Below are positions 18,016-27,844 of a DNA stretch of 64,000 nucleotides, piece after piece (within the stretch, counting starts at the first letter, position 1; the number at the start of each line of letters is the position of its first letter). The notes beneath the pieces are model-generated. The model ran no database searches. It saw only the letters and a list, made by a program, of their open reading frames with translations, and had not been told where the DNA came from. Location of the stretch: contig NZ_ATVQ01000004.1 in the NCBI RefSeq assembly GCF_000420805.1, positions 124,001-188,000 on the forward strand, written 5' to 3'. This DNA comes from Yaniella halotolerans DSM 15476. GTDB lineage: Bacteria; Actinomycetota; Actinomycetes; Actinomycetales; Micrococcaceae. The position numbers and the translations under genes were made by a program.

Positions 18016-19485
18016 ATGTCTTCGCAGCGCACACTGAATCACCGGGACCTCGAACCCAAGAACAAAATCGACAAGTTCTTCAAAATTTCCCAGCGGGGTT
18101 CGTCCCTGGGTGCCGAGCTTCGCGGTGGTCTCGCCACATTCTTAGCCATGAGCTACATCATCGTACTCAACCCGCTCGTCCTCTCAGGACAAGACACCGC
18201 CGGTGACACGCTTGGCATCTCGGCGGTCGCAGCATCGACCGCACTGATCGCCGCCGTCATCACCGTGCTCATGGGACTCTGGGCGAACCACCCCTTCGGA
18301 TTGGCCGCCGGCCTCGGCGTGAACGCACTGCTGGCCATCACCATTGCAACGACCCCGGATCTCACGTGGCCTGAAGCCATGGGGCTCGTGGTTATCGCCG
18401 GTGTGGTGATGGTTGTCCTTGTCCTCACCGGTTTCCGCGAAGCAGTCTTTCGGGCCGTTCCGGAAAGCATCAAAACCGGTATCGTGGTCGGTATCGGTTT
18501 CTTCATTGCCCTCATCGGCTTGGTCAACGCCGGTTTCGTACGCCGACTGCCTGATGCTGCGGGTACCACGGTTCCCATGGGCCTGGGCATCGACGGGGAG
18601 CTATCCGGCTGGCCCATTTTGGTCTTCATCGTCGGGTTCTTCCTAACCGCCATCCTGGTGGTGCGCAGGGTGCCCGGAGCTATCCTGATCGGCATCGTCG
18701 GTGCCACGATCCTGGCTAATATTTTTGAAGCCGTATTCGACATCGGCCCGTCTGTAGATGATCAGGGCAATGTGAATCCAGAAGGTTGGAGCCTCGTTGC
18801 ACCGGCTATGCCGGACTGGACGGTTCCGGATCTGAGTTTGCTGGGCAACTTCTCCTTTGGCGCCTTCTCTTCGATCGGCTCCATCGCGGCCGCCCTCTTA
18901 GTTTTCGCCATTTTGCTGTCAGTGTTCTTCGATGCGATGGGCACTTCAGTTGGTCTGGCACGTGAGGCAGGCAATGTTGACAAGGACGGCAACATTCCCC
19001 GTCTGGATCGCGTTCTACTCGTCGATGCACTCGGTGTCACGGCCGGTGGTGCTGGCTCAGCGTCGTCGACTCAGATTTTCGTGGAATCCGGCACTGGCAT
19101 TGGCGAAGGTGCCCGCACCGGTTTCGCTTCCGTGGTCACCGGCCTCCTCTTCTTGGCCGCCATGTTCCTCACCCCGCTGATCTACCTGGTGCCATTCGAA
19201 GCCGTTGCCCCCGCCCTGGTCGTCGTTGGTTTCATGATGGTCTCGCAGGTATCCCAGATCGACTGGTCGGATATGGGCGCTTCCCTCCCGGCATTCCTCA
19301 CCTTCGCCCTGATGCCTTTCACCTATTCGATCGTCAATGGCATCGGCGCCGGAATCCTCGCCTATGCGATCATCCGCACCGGCCAAGGTCGCGCTCGTGA
19401 AGTACATCCCCTGTTGTGGGTTGTGGCCGCCGCCTTTGTACTATTTTTCGGAATGGGCGTATTCGAAAACCTCCTGGGCATCTAA
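18016..19485 (+). CDS. NCS2 purine permease (AzgA-like)
   Basis: 489-residue, roughly 14-helix nucleobase:cation symporter. The start DKFFKISQRGSSLGAELRGGLATFLAMSYIIVLNP is characteristic of the AzgA branch for adenine, guanine and hypoxanthine. FDAMGTSVGLAREAG near 309-323 and SSTQIFVESGTGIGEGARTG near 351-370 match the substrate-binding helices of the family. The start has AGGATAT upstream. The exact substrate is inferred. It precedes the S9 peptidase by 18 bp. Confidence 0.9.
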   Translation: MSSQRTLNHRDLEPKNKIDKFFKISQRGSSLGAELRGGLATFLAMSYIIVLNPLVLSGQDTAGDTLGISAVAASTALIAAVITVLMGLWANHPFGLAAGLGVNALLAITIATTPDLTWPEAMGLVVIAGVVMVVLVLTGFREAVFRAVPESIKTGIVVGIGFFIALIGLVNAGFVRRLPDAAGTTVPMGLGIDGELSGWPILVFIVGFFLTAILVVRRVPGAILIGIVGATILANIFEAVFDIGPSVDDQGNVNPEGWSLVAPAMPDWTVPDLSLLGNFSFGAFSSIGSIAAALLVFAILLSVFFDAMGTSVGLAREAGNVDKDGNIPRLDRVLLVDALGVTAGGAGSASSTQIFVESGTGIGEGARTGFASVVTGLLFLAAMFLTPLIYLVPFEAVAPALVVVGFMMVSQVSQIDWSDMGASLPAFLTFALMPFTYSIVNGIGAGILAYAIIRTGQGRAREVHPLLWVVAAAFVLFFGMGVFENLLGI

Positions 19486-19503
19486 GTACCTATAGTGGAG
19501 ACT

Positions 19504-21669
19504 ATGACTTTTACCCCTCCGAAAGCCCTTCAGAAACCAGTAACTGCCACGTATCATGGCATTGAACTGGTAGACAATTGGGACTGGCTCAAAGATCCCG
19601 ACGATCCAGAAACGATCGCGCACCTGGAAGCAGAAAATCAGCACACCGACACGGTCACTGCCGATCAGCAACCGCTGCGCGACGAAATTTTCTCCGAGAT
19701 CAAATCCCACACCGTAGAAACCGATATGTCGGTGCCCTCCCGCATCGACAACTGGTGGTACTTCACCCGCACCGCAGAAGGCGCCCAATACGCCGTGCAC
19801 TGCCGGGTGCCGGTAGAAAATGATTCGTGGGAGCCGCCACAAATCCAACCGGGCGTGACCTTAGACGGCGAACAGGTGTTGCTGGACGGCAATGTTGAAG
19901 CCGAAAAGGTCGCGTTCTTTTCGCTGGGTTCGATGACGGTCTCCCCCGACGGTAACCTGCTGGCCTACCTCGTCGACGAAACCGGCGATGAACGCTTCAC
20001 ACTGCGACTACGCGACATCACCACCGGTGAGCAATTGCCCGATGAAATCTCCGGGCTGTCCTACGGTCTGGCGTTCGACCCTGCTGGTGAACGTCTGTTC
20101 TACCTGGAGCCTGACGCTGCGTGGCGTCCCTACCGGCTGAAGTCCCACCGGATCGGCACCCCGGTGACCGACGACATCCTGCTCAATGAAGAATCTGATC
20201 CCCAAATGTGGAGCGGCTTTGGAGTAAGCCCGGATAAAACCAAGCTCATTTTAGAACTGGGTAACTCCGAGGTTGCCGAAACGTACGTAATGGACCTGAC
20301 GGATCCGGCTGCGTCATTGGAATTGCTGATTAGCCGCGATGTTGGTTCCCTCCACGATGTCCTGCCGGTAGGTGGCCAATACCTGATCACCCACAACCGG
20401 GCCGCCGATGGCACGCCGCTGCCGAATAATGAAGTCGCGGTGGTGGATGCCGCGTCTATTCATGATCGCTCAGCCTGGCAAACCGTGTTCGAGCACTCCC
20501 CCACGATCAAACTCGATGGTGTTGGAGTCACTCGTGAATATCTTTTTGCTGCGGTACGTGCCGAAACCACACCGCGCATGTGGGTACTGCCGTTAGAAGG
20601 CATCGGGACACCGGATCAGGCCAAGGCTGTCGAGCCCGCATTTTCCGAGGAACTGTACTCAGCGTTTCCGCTGGGTCAGCATTACGATTCGCCATATATT
20701 CGGCTGGCTTACACCTCCTGGATTACCCCGGCGCAGATCCTGGATTACGATCCGATTAGCAAGGCGTCTCACCTTCGTCGGCAAACGGAGGTTCCCGGTT
20801 ACAACGCGGAAAACTATTTGGTCGAACGCTGGTGGGCCCCGGCCGAGTCTACGGATCGCCGGGTGGCCATCCCGTTGACTGTCATACGCCACAAGGACAT
20901 CGAGTGGGACGGCAATAATCCGGCGTTGATGTACGGATACGGTTCCTACGAAGCCTCGATGGACCCGGGTTTTGGTGTCGCGAGGCTTTCACTGTTGGAC
21001 CGCGGCGTCGTCTTTGTTGTCGCCCACGTCCGCGGTGGTGGCGAATTGGGTCGGGCTTGGTATGAAGATGGCAAGAAACTCGCCAAAAAGAACTCCTTCA
21101 CCGATTTTGTGGATGCCACTCGATTCGTTGCGGCTTCGGGATGGGTACATCCCGATAGGATCGCCGCCATGGGCGGGTCCGCTGGCGGTCTGCTGATGGG
21201 TGGCGTACTCAATTTGGCGCCGGAACTCTATCGCGTCTGTGTTGCTCAGGTGCCGTTCGTCGATGCGTTGACGTCGATTCTTGATCCAGATCTTCCCCTC
21301 ACCGCGTTGGAATGGGAAGAATGGGGCAACCCAATCGAGGACGAGACGGTGTTTAACTACATGCTCGAGTACACGCCGTACCATAACGTGGCCGAGGCTA
21401 ACTATCCGGCTATTGCCGCAGTAACCTCACTGCACGATACCCGGGTGCTCTACGTCGAACCGGCCAAGTGGGTGCAGCAGCTGCGCGAGACGGTGACCTC
21501 GGATCAAGAGACTCCACTCGAACAGGGTGGCTCACCCATCGTATTAAAAACTGAGATGGAAGGTGGCCACGGCGGTGCCTCGGGTCGCTACCGTGCCTGG
21601 GAGGACCGCGCCTGGGATTACGCCTTTCTACTGACCGCAGTCAACGCTCAACAACCAAGATTTCACTAG
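19504..21669 (+). CDS. S9A family oligopeptidase (oligopeptidase B-like)
   Basis: 721-residue cytoplasmic serine peptidase cutting short peptides, probably after basic residues. The N-terminal beta-propeller includes DNWDWLKDPDDPET near 18-31. The C-terminal hydrolase domain carries GYGSYEASMDPGF, the nucleophile Ser near 559 in GGSAGGLLMGG, a DTRVLYVEPAKW segment for the Asp, and EGGHGG for the His. GTGGAG five nt before the ATG at 19504 serves as the ribosome site. The ddh gene follows 8 bp later. Confidence 0.92.
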   Translation: MTFTPPKALQKPVTATYHGIELVDNWDWLKDPDDPETIAHLEAENQHTDTVTADQQPLRDEIFSEIKSHTVETDMSVPSRIDNWWYFTRTAEGAQYAVHCRVPVENDSWEPPQIQPGVTLDGEQVLLDGNVEAEKVAFFSLGSMTVSPDGNLLAYLVDETGDERFTLRLRDITTGEQLPDEISGLSYGLAFDPAGERLFYLEPDAAWRPYRLKSHRIGTPVTDDILLNEESDPQMWSGFGVSPDKTKLILELGNSEVAETYVMDLTDPAASLELLISRDVGSLHDVLPVGGQYLITHNRAADGTPLPNNEVAVVDAASIHDRSAWQTVFEHSPTIKLDGVGVTREYLFAAVRAETTPRMWVLPLEGIGTPDQAKAVEPAFSEELYSAFPLGQHYDSPYIRLAYTSWITPAQILDYDPISKASHLRRQTEVPGYNAENYLVERWWAPAESTDRRVAIPLTVIRHKDIEWDGNNPALMYGYGSYEASMDPGFGVARLSLLDRGVVFVVAHVRGGGELGRAWYEDGKKLAKKNSFTDFVDATRFVAASGWVHPDRIAAMGGSAGGLLMGGVLNLAPELYRVCVAQVPFVDALTSILDPDLPLTALEWEEWGNPIEDETVFNYMLEYTPYHNVAEANYPAIAAVTSLHDTRVLYVEPAKWVQQLRETVTSDQETPLEQGGSPIVLKTEMEGGHGGASGRYRAWEDRAWDYAFLLTAVNAQQPRFH

Positions 21670-21677
21670 GAGAACGC

Positions 21678-22640
21678 ATGACCATAAAAGCTGGAATTGT
21701 AGGCTACGGTAACCTCGGCCAGGCCGTTGAATACCTGATCAATGCCCTCGATGATTTCGAACTCTTCGGCATTTTCTCACGCCGTTCAACACTCGATACT
21801 AACGCCGCCGTCTACCCGGTAGCCGACGCCTATAAATACAAGGACGACGTCGACGTGTTGTTTTTGTGCATCGGTTCAGCCACGGATATCCCAGAACAGG
21901 CCACGAGCTTTGCCGAGCACTTCACCACCGTCGACACATACGACAATCACTCCAAGGTGGCTGAGCACTACGCGGCCATGGATCAGGTCGCCCGCACCAA
22001 CGACAATGTTTCAGTCGTCTGCACCGGCTGGGATCCAGGCTTGTTCTCTATGAACCGTGTGCTGGGGCTTTCCTTGTTCCCAGAACCGGTACAGAACACG
22101 TTCTGGGGCAAAGGTCTGTCGCAGGGCCACTCTGATGCTGTTCGCCAGGTCGCTGGTGTCCAGCGCGGTGTACAGTACACCATTCCTGCGCAGTCGGCGA
22201 TCGATCAGGCTCGTACCGGTGACGGTCAGGGTCTATCGAAGACAACTTCGCACGAACGCATCGTGTATATCGTTGCCGATGAGGCCGAGCAGGATCGTAT
22301 TCGAAAAGAGATCGTGACGATGCCAGACTATTTCGAGCCCTATGACACGACCGTGCATTTCGTCTCGGATGAGGAGTTCGAACGCGACCATCAGGGCGCA
22401 CCACACGGTGGCTATGTCATCACCACCGGCGACCTGCAGGGTCATAACGCCAAGGTTGAATTCAGTTTGGCGCTGGATTCGAATCCGAACTTCACTGCCG
22501 CAGCTATGGTCGCATTCGGACGTGCGGCTGCGCGCTTGCGAAAACAAGGCAACGTGGGCGCCTACACGGTGTTGGAAGTACCTCCATACTTGTTGAGCCA
22601 GCAGTCTCTGCAAGACATGATGGAGACCGGTCTGGTCTAG
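21678..22640 (+). CDS. ddh: meso-Diaminopimelate dehydrogenase
   Basis: NADPH enzyme making meso-diaminopimelate directly from tetrahydrodipicolinate, as in Corynebacterium glutamicum. In 320 residues the Rossmann motif GIVGYGNLGQAVEYL is near 6-20. CTGWDPGLFSMNR near 115-127, GKGLSQGHSDAVR near 144-156, and HGGYVITTGD near 242-251 are hallmark segments. An AGGAGAACGC site follows the peptidase stop, so the genes are probably co-transcribed. This single-step pathway has a patchy distribution, making it notable here. Confidence 0.94.
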   Translation: MTIKAGIVGYGNLGQAVEYLINALDDFELFGIFSRRSTLDTNAAVYPVADAYKYKDDVDVLFLCIGSATDIPEQATSFAEHFTTVDTYDNHSKVAEHYAAMDQVARTNDNVSVVCTGWDPGLFSMNRVLGLSLFPEPVQNTFWGKGLSQGHSDAVRQVAGVQRGVQYTIPAQSAIDQARTGDGQGLSKTTSHERIVYIVADEAEQDRIRKEIVTMPDYFEPYDTTVHFVSDEEFERDHQGAPHGGYVITTGDLQGHNAKVEFSLALDSNPNFTAAAMVAFGRAAARLRKQGNVGAYTVLEVPPYLLSQQSLQDMMETGLV

Positions 22641-22661
22641 TACTTCGCTGCTCTTAATAAC

Positions 22662-22694
22662 TGCGCCCCGCTACCGGCTTGGTAGCGGGGCGCA
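22662..22694. terminator. Bidirectional hairpin terminator ddh/icd
   Basis: TGCGCCCCGCTACC (22662-22675) and GGTAGCGGGGCGCA (22681-22694) form a perfect 14-bp stem with a 5-nt loop between the convergent ddh and icd genes. The T-tract after it is short on the plus strand (ATTGTTGT). Confidence 0.85.
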
Positions 22695-22729
22695 ATTGTT
22701 GTCACAGCATCATGCTGTGCACATTGGAC

Positions 22730-24952
22730 TTAGGAAGCCAAGGTGTTGATAATGCGGTTCAGGGTAACCGATGGACGCATGACCTCTGAAGTCATGTCAT
22801 GATTCGGGTAGTAGTAACCGTTGATGGAAACTTCCTTGCCCTGAACTTCATTGAGTTCCTTGACGATTGCCTCTTCATTGGAGCGCAATTCTTGAGCAAC
22901 TGGTTTGATCGCTGCAGCCAAATCAGCGTCTTCGGTCTGTGCTGCGAGCGCTTCGGCCCAGTACAGTGCGACGTAGAAGTGTGAACCACGGTTATCGAGT
23001 TCGCCGACTTTACGTGACGGTGAGCGACCTTCTTCGAGGTACAGCCCTGTGCCAGCATCCAGTGCATCGGCCAAGACCTGTGCACGGGAGTTGTCAGTAG
23101 CTGTTGCGAGGTGCTCAAACGAGACCGCCAGCGCAAGGAACTCGCCCAGCGAATCCCAACGCAAGTGGTTTTCTTCGAGCAGCTGCTCGACGTGTTTTGG
23201 AGCGGACCCGCCGGCACCGGTTTCGAAGAGTCCACCGCCGTTGAGCAGTGGCACGATCGACAACATCTTGGCCGAGGTACCCAGTTCGAGAATCGGGAAG
23301 AGGTCGGTCAAGTAGTCACGCAGAACGTTCCCGGTCACCGAGATGGTGTCTTCGCCCTTGCGCAGACGATCAACGGTGTACTGGGTGGCGCGTTCTGGGG
23401 CCATGATCTTGATTTCTAGACCATCGGTGTCGTGATCGGCCAGGTATGTTTTTACCTTTTCGATGAGCTGTGCATCGTGTGCGCGCTCGGCATCCAGCCA
23501 GAAGATCGCCGGGGTCTGGGTTGCACGTGCGCGGGTAACGGCCAATTTGACCCAGTCACGAACTGGTACGTCTTTGGTCTGGATGGCGCGCCAGATGTCA
23601 CCGGCTTCAACCTGGTGGCTCATCAACGCGTTGCCTGCGGAATCAACGACTTCCATGGTGCCGTCTGATTCCAGGACGAAGGTCTTATCGTGGGAGCCGT
23701 ATTCTTCGGCCTTCTGTGCCATGAGTCCAACGTTTGGCACGGTACCCATGGTCGTTGGGTCAAATGCTCCGTTGGCGCGGCAGTCTTCGATGACTACCTG
23801 GAAGACACCGGCGTAGGAGGAGTCTGGAATAACGGCCAGGGTGTCCTGGGTTTCGTCGTTCTTATTCCACATCTTGCCGCCCGAACGAATCATGGCTGGC
23901 ATGGATGCATCAACGATGACGTCGGATGGGACGTGCAGGTTGGTGATCCCGCGGTGTGAGTTCACCATGGCCAGGTCAGGGCCGTTGTTGTAAGCATCTA
24001 CGATTTCGTTACGGATGCCTTCGGCGATGTCAGAGTTCAGGTCGCTGAGGCCGGATTCTATGCCAGCCAGGCCGTTGTTTGCTGAAAGACCGGCTTCATG
24101 TAGCTGCGGTCCGAATTTCCGGAAGACTTCTGGGAAGTAGGCTTTGACGATGTGGCCAAACAGAACCGGGTCCGAGACCTTCATCATGGTGGCCTTCAGG
24201 TGTGCTGAGAAGAGCACGCCCTCGTCTTTAGCGCGGTTGATCTGTTCTGCTAGGAACGCGTCCAGAGCTTTGGCAGACATGAACGTCGAGTCCACGATTT
24301 CGTCTTTGAGGACCTTCAGACCGTCCTTGAGCACTGTGACGTTGCCGTCGGCATCGGTGTGCCGAAGCGTCAGGGTATCGTTCTGACCCATGGTGACCGA
24401 CTGCTCGTTGGAGAAGAAATCGTCCTTACCCATCGTGGCGACGTTGGTTTTGGAATTCTTGGACCATTCACCCATGGAGTGTGGGTTGTTCTTGGCGAAC
24501 TGTTTGACCGCACGTGGTGCACGACGGTCCGAGTTTCCTTCACGCAGCACAGGGTTTACGGCAGAACCCATAGCGGTGGAATAGCGTTCACGAATGTCAC
24601 GCTCTTCGTCTGTGGTGACTTCGTATGGGAACTCTGGCAGATCAAAACCTGCAGCCTGGAGTTCTTTGACCGCTGCGACAAGCTGTGGCACTGATGCCGA
24701 GATGTTTGGCAGCTTGATGATGTTTGCGTCTTCTTCTTTGACGAGCTCGCCGAGTTCTGCCAGCGCGTCGTTGACCTGCTGATCTTCTGGCAACACGTCA
24801 TTGAATGCGGCCAGGATACGGCCAGCAAGGGAGATATCCCGTGTTTCCAGTTCTACACCGGCCTTAGAGGCAAACGCGCGGACGATTGGCAAAAAGGATG
24901 CCGTTGCCAACATTGGCGCTTCGTCGGTGTAGGTGTAAATGATCTTTGACAT
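22730..24952 (-). CDS. icd: Monomeric NADP+ isocitrate dehydrogenase
   Basis: 740 residues, the length of the large single-chain isocitrate dehydrogenases of actinobacteria and unrelated in size to the dimeric form. It makes 2-oxoglutarate and NADPH in the citrate cycle. Recognisable segments include [22 protein letters not shown] at the N-terminus, [10 protein letters not shown] near 82-91, [21 protein letters not shown] near 124-144, and [15 protein letters not shown] near 580-594. It stands alone on the minus strand. The 140 bp upstream should hold its promoter. Confidence 0.96.
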   Translation of the reverse strand: MSKIIYTYTDEAPMLATASFLPIVRAFASKAGVELETRDISLAGRILAAFNDVLPEDQQVNDALAELGELVKEEDANIIKLPNISASVPQLVAAVKELQAAGFDLPEFPYEVTTDEERDIRERYSTAMGSAVNPVLREGNSDRRAPRAVKQFAKNNPHSMGEWSKNSKTNVATMGKDDFFSNEQSVTMGQNDTLTLRHTDADGNVTVLKDGLKVLKDEIVDSTFMSAKALDAFLAEQINRAKDEGVLFSAHLKATMMKVSDPVLFGHIVKAYFPEVFRKFGPQLHEAGLSANNGLAGIESGLSDLNSDIAEGIRNEIVDAYNNGPDLAMVNSHRGITNLHVPSDVIVDASMPAMIRSGGKMWNKNDETQDTLAVIPDSSYAGVFQVVIEDCRANGAFDPTTMGTVPNVGLMAQKAEEYGSHDKTFVLESDGTMEVVDSAGNALMSHQVEAGDIWRAIQTKDVPVRDWVKLAVTRARATQTPAIFWLDAERAHDAQLIEKVKTYLADHDTDGLEIKIMAPERATQYTVDRLRKGEDTISVTGNVLRDYLTDLFPILELGTSAKMLSIVPLLNGGGLFETGAGGSAPKHVEQLLEENHLRWDSLGEFLALAVSFEHLATATDNSRAQVLADALDAGTGLYLEEGRSPSRKVGELDNRGSHFYVALYWAEALAAQTEDADLAAAIKPVAQELRSNEEAIVKELNEVQGKEVSINGYYYPNHDMTSEVMRPSVTLNRIINTLAS

Positions 24953-25091
24953 AGATGAATTATCTCCTCATGATTCAAGCGCCCATTGGGTGCCGGGCAC
25001 CTCACAGTTCCTCCCCTAATCTAACGCACCTTGACTCCCCAAGGACTCAATATGCCATTTTCGGTCTGGAGTTAAGCCACCTGCGGGACGA

Positions 25092-25223
25092 TTAGTCCAC
25101 TCCGCGCATACCTCTGTGGACCGGACGGGCGATTAACAGCATCACGACGCCAATGCCGATGGTGACCGCACCCAGGGTTCCAAATACGTACCTTCCGTAT
25201 CCGCTGAGTAAAACCTGGCCAGC
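25092..25223 (-). pseudogene. Remnant of a membrane-transporter C-terminus (POT-like)
   Basis: Directly after the RNA methyltransferase stop, the minus strand encodes GQVLLSGYGRYVFGTLGAV, then one hydrophobic helix (TIGIGVVMLLIARPV) and a basic end, HRGMRGVD. This resembles the last helix and tail of proton-dependent oligopeptide (POT) transporters. There is no suitable start and no upstream domain, so it is best read as the decayed 3' end of a lost transporter gene. The family identity is tentative; it could be another MFS carrier. Confidence 0.4.
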
Positions 25224-25242
25224 GACCCGCGGCCGTTGATGT

Positions 25243-26712
25243 TCATGGTCGGGTGAAGACGCTGATCGACTCGATACGGTGCGTATTTGGGTGCAGATCA
25301 AATACATTGACGCTAGTCAGCTGCCATCCGTAGGTATCCAGTCGACGTATGTCCCGGGCCAACGAAGCTGGATCACACGAAACGTAGACGATTCTGTCGG
25401 GGTTGAGCTGATGAATACGGTTGATAACGTTCCGACCGGCACCGCTCGGTGGCGGAGTTAACACCACTGTATCGAGTCTGCGGCCGGCGAGGCCGTCTTT
25501 CGTGAGTGCAGCTTTCGGAGACTCCAGCCAGCTACTGAGTGCTCGGGTGATCGAGCGTTTCAGCACGACTGCCTGAGGCACTCCCTGGAGGTTGTGGCGA
25601 GCATCTTTACTTGCTTGAGCAACAGGATCTACAGACATCACCATGCCCTCTGGTCCCACCGCATCGGCCAGGTATGCCGACAGCATGCCTACTCCGGCGT
25701 ATAGGTTGGCTACAACTTGCCCCGGTTTTGCATCGATAGCTGTCATCGCCGCCTCGGTGAGCGGTGCCGGAGCGTCGCAGTGCTCCGGCCAAATTCCCCT
25801 GCCCGAAACTCGGAAGGTTTTGGTACCGAAACGTTTCGATACAACCTCTTCCTCCACCCATGGACGGCCGCTGAGTTGAGTAATCGCTGCCAAACGCTTA
25901 CGTTTTTTCGATGGGATAAGAACCATGGCCGAGACATGTCCTGGCAGTTTGGTTAATTGTTCCTGCCAGCGCTGGGTATGCTCTAGCAAAGTAGATTCAG
26001 TCTCGGAAACCTCCGGCAAGGGGACGATGATGATCAGTACTTCACGACCATGCCCCGGTGTGATGAGTTCCAACCGAGACGCTCCAGAGAAGTTGATTCC
26101 CCAGAGTTGCAACGCATTAACTTCGGGGGTAGCCATCGGTAAATTGCTCACGGGAACAGTCGCCTGACTGCGGTGGACAAACATTCTCAATCTACCGGTT
26201 GAAGAGACCGCGAATGTGTTGCGGGTACGCCAGCCCAATCCCCCGGAGAAATCTTCTTCCAAACCATGGACCTGGACCTCTACATCTTGACTTCGCTGAT
26301 TACCGAGTCGAGCCAGAGTATCTCGAAAGACTTGGGCCTTTAGCCGACGTTGATGTTCTAAGACAATATGGCCGTATTCAGCTCCGCTGACGGGTCGGCG
26401 GCCTGCCGGATAGGAGCGCTTCGGGTCAGCAAGTTTCCAAGGGTGGGCTCTACGAAATTCCGATGGTTGGACCACGCTTATCGCATCGGCCCACCATAAC
26501 TGTGCCGAGGGATCCGATTCCGTGAGCTCCGCGACCACGATCTCACCGGGTATCGCGTGGCGAACGAATATCACTCGACCCTCGTGACGCGCGACGCAAT
26601 GCCCGCCATGTGCCATCGGGCCGACTTCGAGGGTCAGTTGAACGGGTCGTTTGATTTCCCCCGATTCCGAGGCAGGTTCGATTTGTGTAGTTGTACGTAA
26701 GATACTAGTCAT
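25243..26712 (-). CDS. TRAM-domain RNA (uracil-5) methyltransferase
   Basis: About 489 residues from ATG 26712. An N-terminal TRAM domain (about 20-80, with GEIVVAELTE) is followed by a class I SAM fold: VVANLYAGVGMLSAYLADAVG near 333-353 and IVYVSCDPASLARDIRRL near 447-464, which supplies the catalytic Cys of the RlmD/TrmA group. The motif before it reads VVLTPPPSGAG, whereas most members have DPPR-x-G, so an Asp and an Arg are replaced. Target RNA is unknown. The frame is open upstream to 26859 but without family-like sequence. Its stop sits at the edge of a transporter remnant. Confidence 0.85.
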   Translation of the reverse strand: MTSILRTTTQIEPASESGEIKRPVQLTLEVGPMAHGGHCVARHEGRVIFVRHAIPGEIVVAELTESDPSAQLWWADAISVVQPSEFRRAHPWKLADPKRSYPAGRRPVSGAEYGHIVLEHQRRLKAQVFRDTLARLGNQRSQDVEVQVHGLEEDFSGGLGWRTRNTFAVSSTGRLRMFVHRSQATVPVSNLPMATPEVNALQLWGINFSGASRLELITPGHGREVLIIIVPLPEVSETESTLLEHTQRWQEQLTKLPGHVSAMVLIPSKKRKRLAAITQLSGRPWVEEEVVSKRFGTKTFRVSGRGIWPEHCDAPAPLTEAAMTAIDAKPGQVVANLYAGVGMLSAYLADAVGPEGMVMSVDPVAQASKDARHNLQGVPQAVVLKRSITRALSSWLESPKAALTKDGLAGRRLDTVVLTPPPSGAGRNVINRIHQLNPDRIVYVSCDPASLARDIRRLDTYGWQLTSVNVFDLHPNTHRIESISVFTRP

Positions 26713-27096
26713 GTGAGTCTGTGGTCTCCTACCGCGTTGCCAGAAGTGTTGTCTGATCGTGCTGCATGAGACCGCTTGGATTCTGGGGTGAGTGGTCAAT
26801 TGAGCGCCTCGATGGCGAGTATTGGCTGGGCACACTGTCTGGAGTCGAGGCGGCGGCATCCAAGGAGAAAGAACTCCTGGCGAAGATTAAATGCGCGTCA
26901 TGTGACAACGCGGCGGACCAGGGACGTGCATAAGTGTAAATATTAGGGTGCAGTGGATGTCTCACAACCCCTCCTTGAGGTGGTGTTGAGAGCTCGCTGC
27001 TGAACCCGTCATTCAATCAACTTATCACGAAACTTCGTAGATTCAAGCGAACCGAGACGAATTCGCCACAGTAGTACCGAGTTTCAGTCTGAGACA
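26713..27096. other. Intergenic region with one possible small gene
   Basis: About 380 bp between the methyltransferase and GAF-ANTAR genes. Apart from the candidate 55-codon gene at 26766-26933, no RNA, repeat or terminator was recognised. The segment at 26934-27096 appears non-coding. Confidence 0.5.
26766..26933 (+). CDS. Possible 55-residue small protein
   Basis: Plus-strand frame beginning MRPLGFWGEWSIERLDGEYW and ending in a Lys/Glu-rich helix-like part with a CASC pair near residues 43-46. Composition and GC-rich third positions look coding, and it lies opposite no known gene. No clear ribosome site precedes the ATG. No family is recognised. It may be a real small protein or a gene fragment. 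Confidence 0.35.
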   Translation: MRPLGFWGEWSIERLDGEYWLGTLSGVEAAASKEKELLAKIKCASCDNAADQGRA

Positions 27097-27822
27097 TTAG
27101 GCTTCGAAGGCGGTGGCGGGTTTTGCTTGTCCAATAGATGCCACAATTTCTTCAGCAAGAATCCGTAATTTGATATTGCGGTGACTCGAGGCTCGTTGCA
27201 ATATCGCAAAAGCCTCGTCTTGGCTACACCGACTTTGGACCATGACAATTCCGATGGCGATATCGATTGCGGTGCGCGACTCCATCGCAGCTTGTCGATG
27301 TGCGGCGTTCTCAGCGTGTGTGGTGATGCGTAACGCGATCTGCACAACTTTTGCCGCCAACCGTGCGTATTGCTGGGCCTCAATGCTGTCTGCCTCTGTG
27401 AAAGCGTTGATGTGCTCGGAATAGAAATTCATAGCGGCCTTGGCTTCGCCTGCCAGAGGTAGGGGGACGGCCATGATGCTACGCAGGTTACTGTCATGCA
27501 CGGTTTTCATGTAGTGCGGCCAGCGTGTTTCGTACCGAGTATCCGCAACCAATATAAACGTGCCGGTGCGCTGGGCTTCCAAACATGGGCCCTCGTCGAA
27601 CCCTGCCTGAATTTCATCGAGGTTCATGGCCTGTGCCGAACTGCTGGCCACAACGGCATTCCGTTTGGGACGCTGCATTGTGACACCACACAAGACGGAG
27701 GCTCTACGGCTGAAATGCTGCGCTGTGAGCCGGGCTACTTCATTGAGGAAATCAGAGATCTCATGATCCTCCAGTAACAGATCGTGCAGCGCCTGGGAAA
27801 CGTCAGGTTCATTAGCATTCAT
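27097..27822 (-). CDS. GAF-ANTAR RNA-binding antiterminator regulator
   Basis: 241-residue regulator. Residues about 20-155 form a GAF sensor, with DEGPCLEAQRTGTFILVAD near 77-95 and SIMAVPLPL. The C-terminal ANTAR domain, with AMESRTAIDIAIGIVMVQSRCSQDEAFAILQRAS, spans about 172-230. ANTAR domains bind paired RNA hairpins and prevent transcription termination. The ATG at 27822 is preferred to the TTG one codon earlier. A perfect 8-bp inverted repeat stands about 20-40 nt before the start and may be involved in control. The inducing signal is unknown. Confidence 0.9.
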   Translation of the reverse strand: MNANEPDVSQALHDLLLEDHEISDFLNEVARLTAQHFSRRASVLCGVTMQRPKRNAVVASSSAQAMNLDEIQAGFDEGPCLEAQRTGTFILVADTRYETRWPHYMKTVHDSNLRSIMAVPLPLAGEAKAAMNFYSEHINAFTEADSIEAQQYARLAAKVVQIALRITTHAENAAHRQAAMESRTAIDIAIGIVMVQSRCSQDEAFAILQRASSHRNIKLRILAEEIVASIGQAKPATAFEA

Positions 27823-27844
27823 CAAGGCACCGTCCTTCGGGGGC

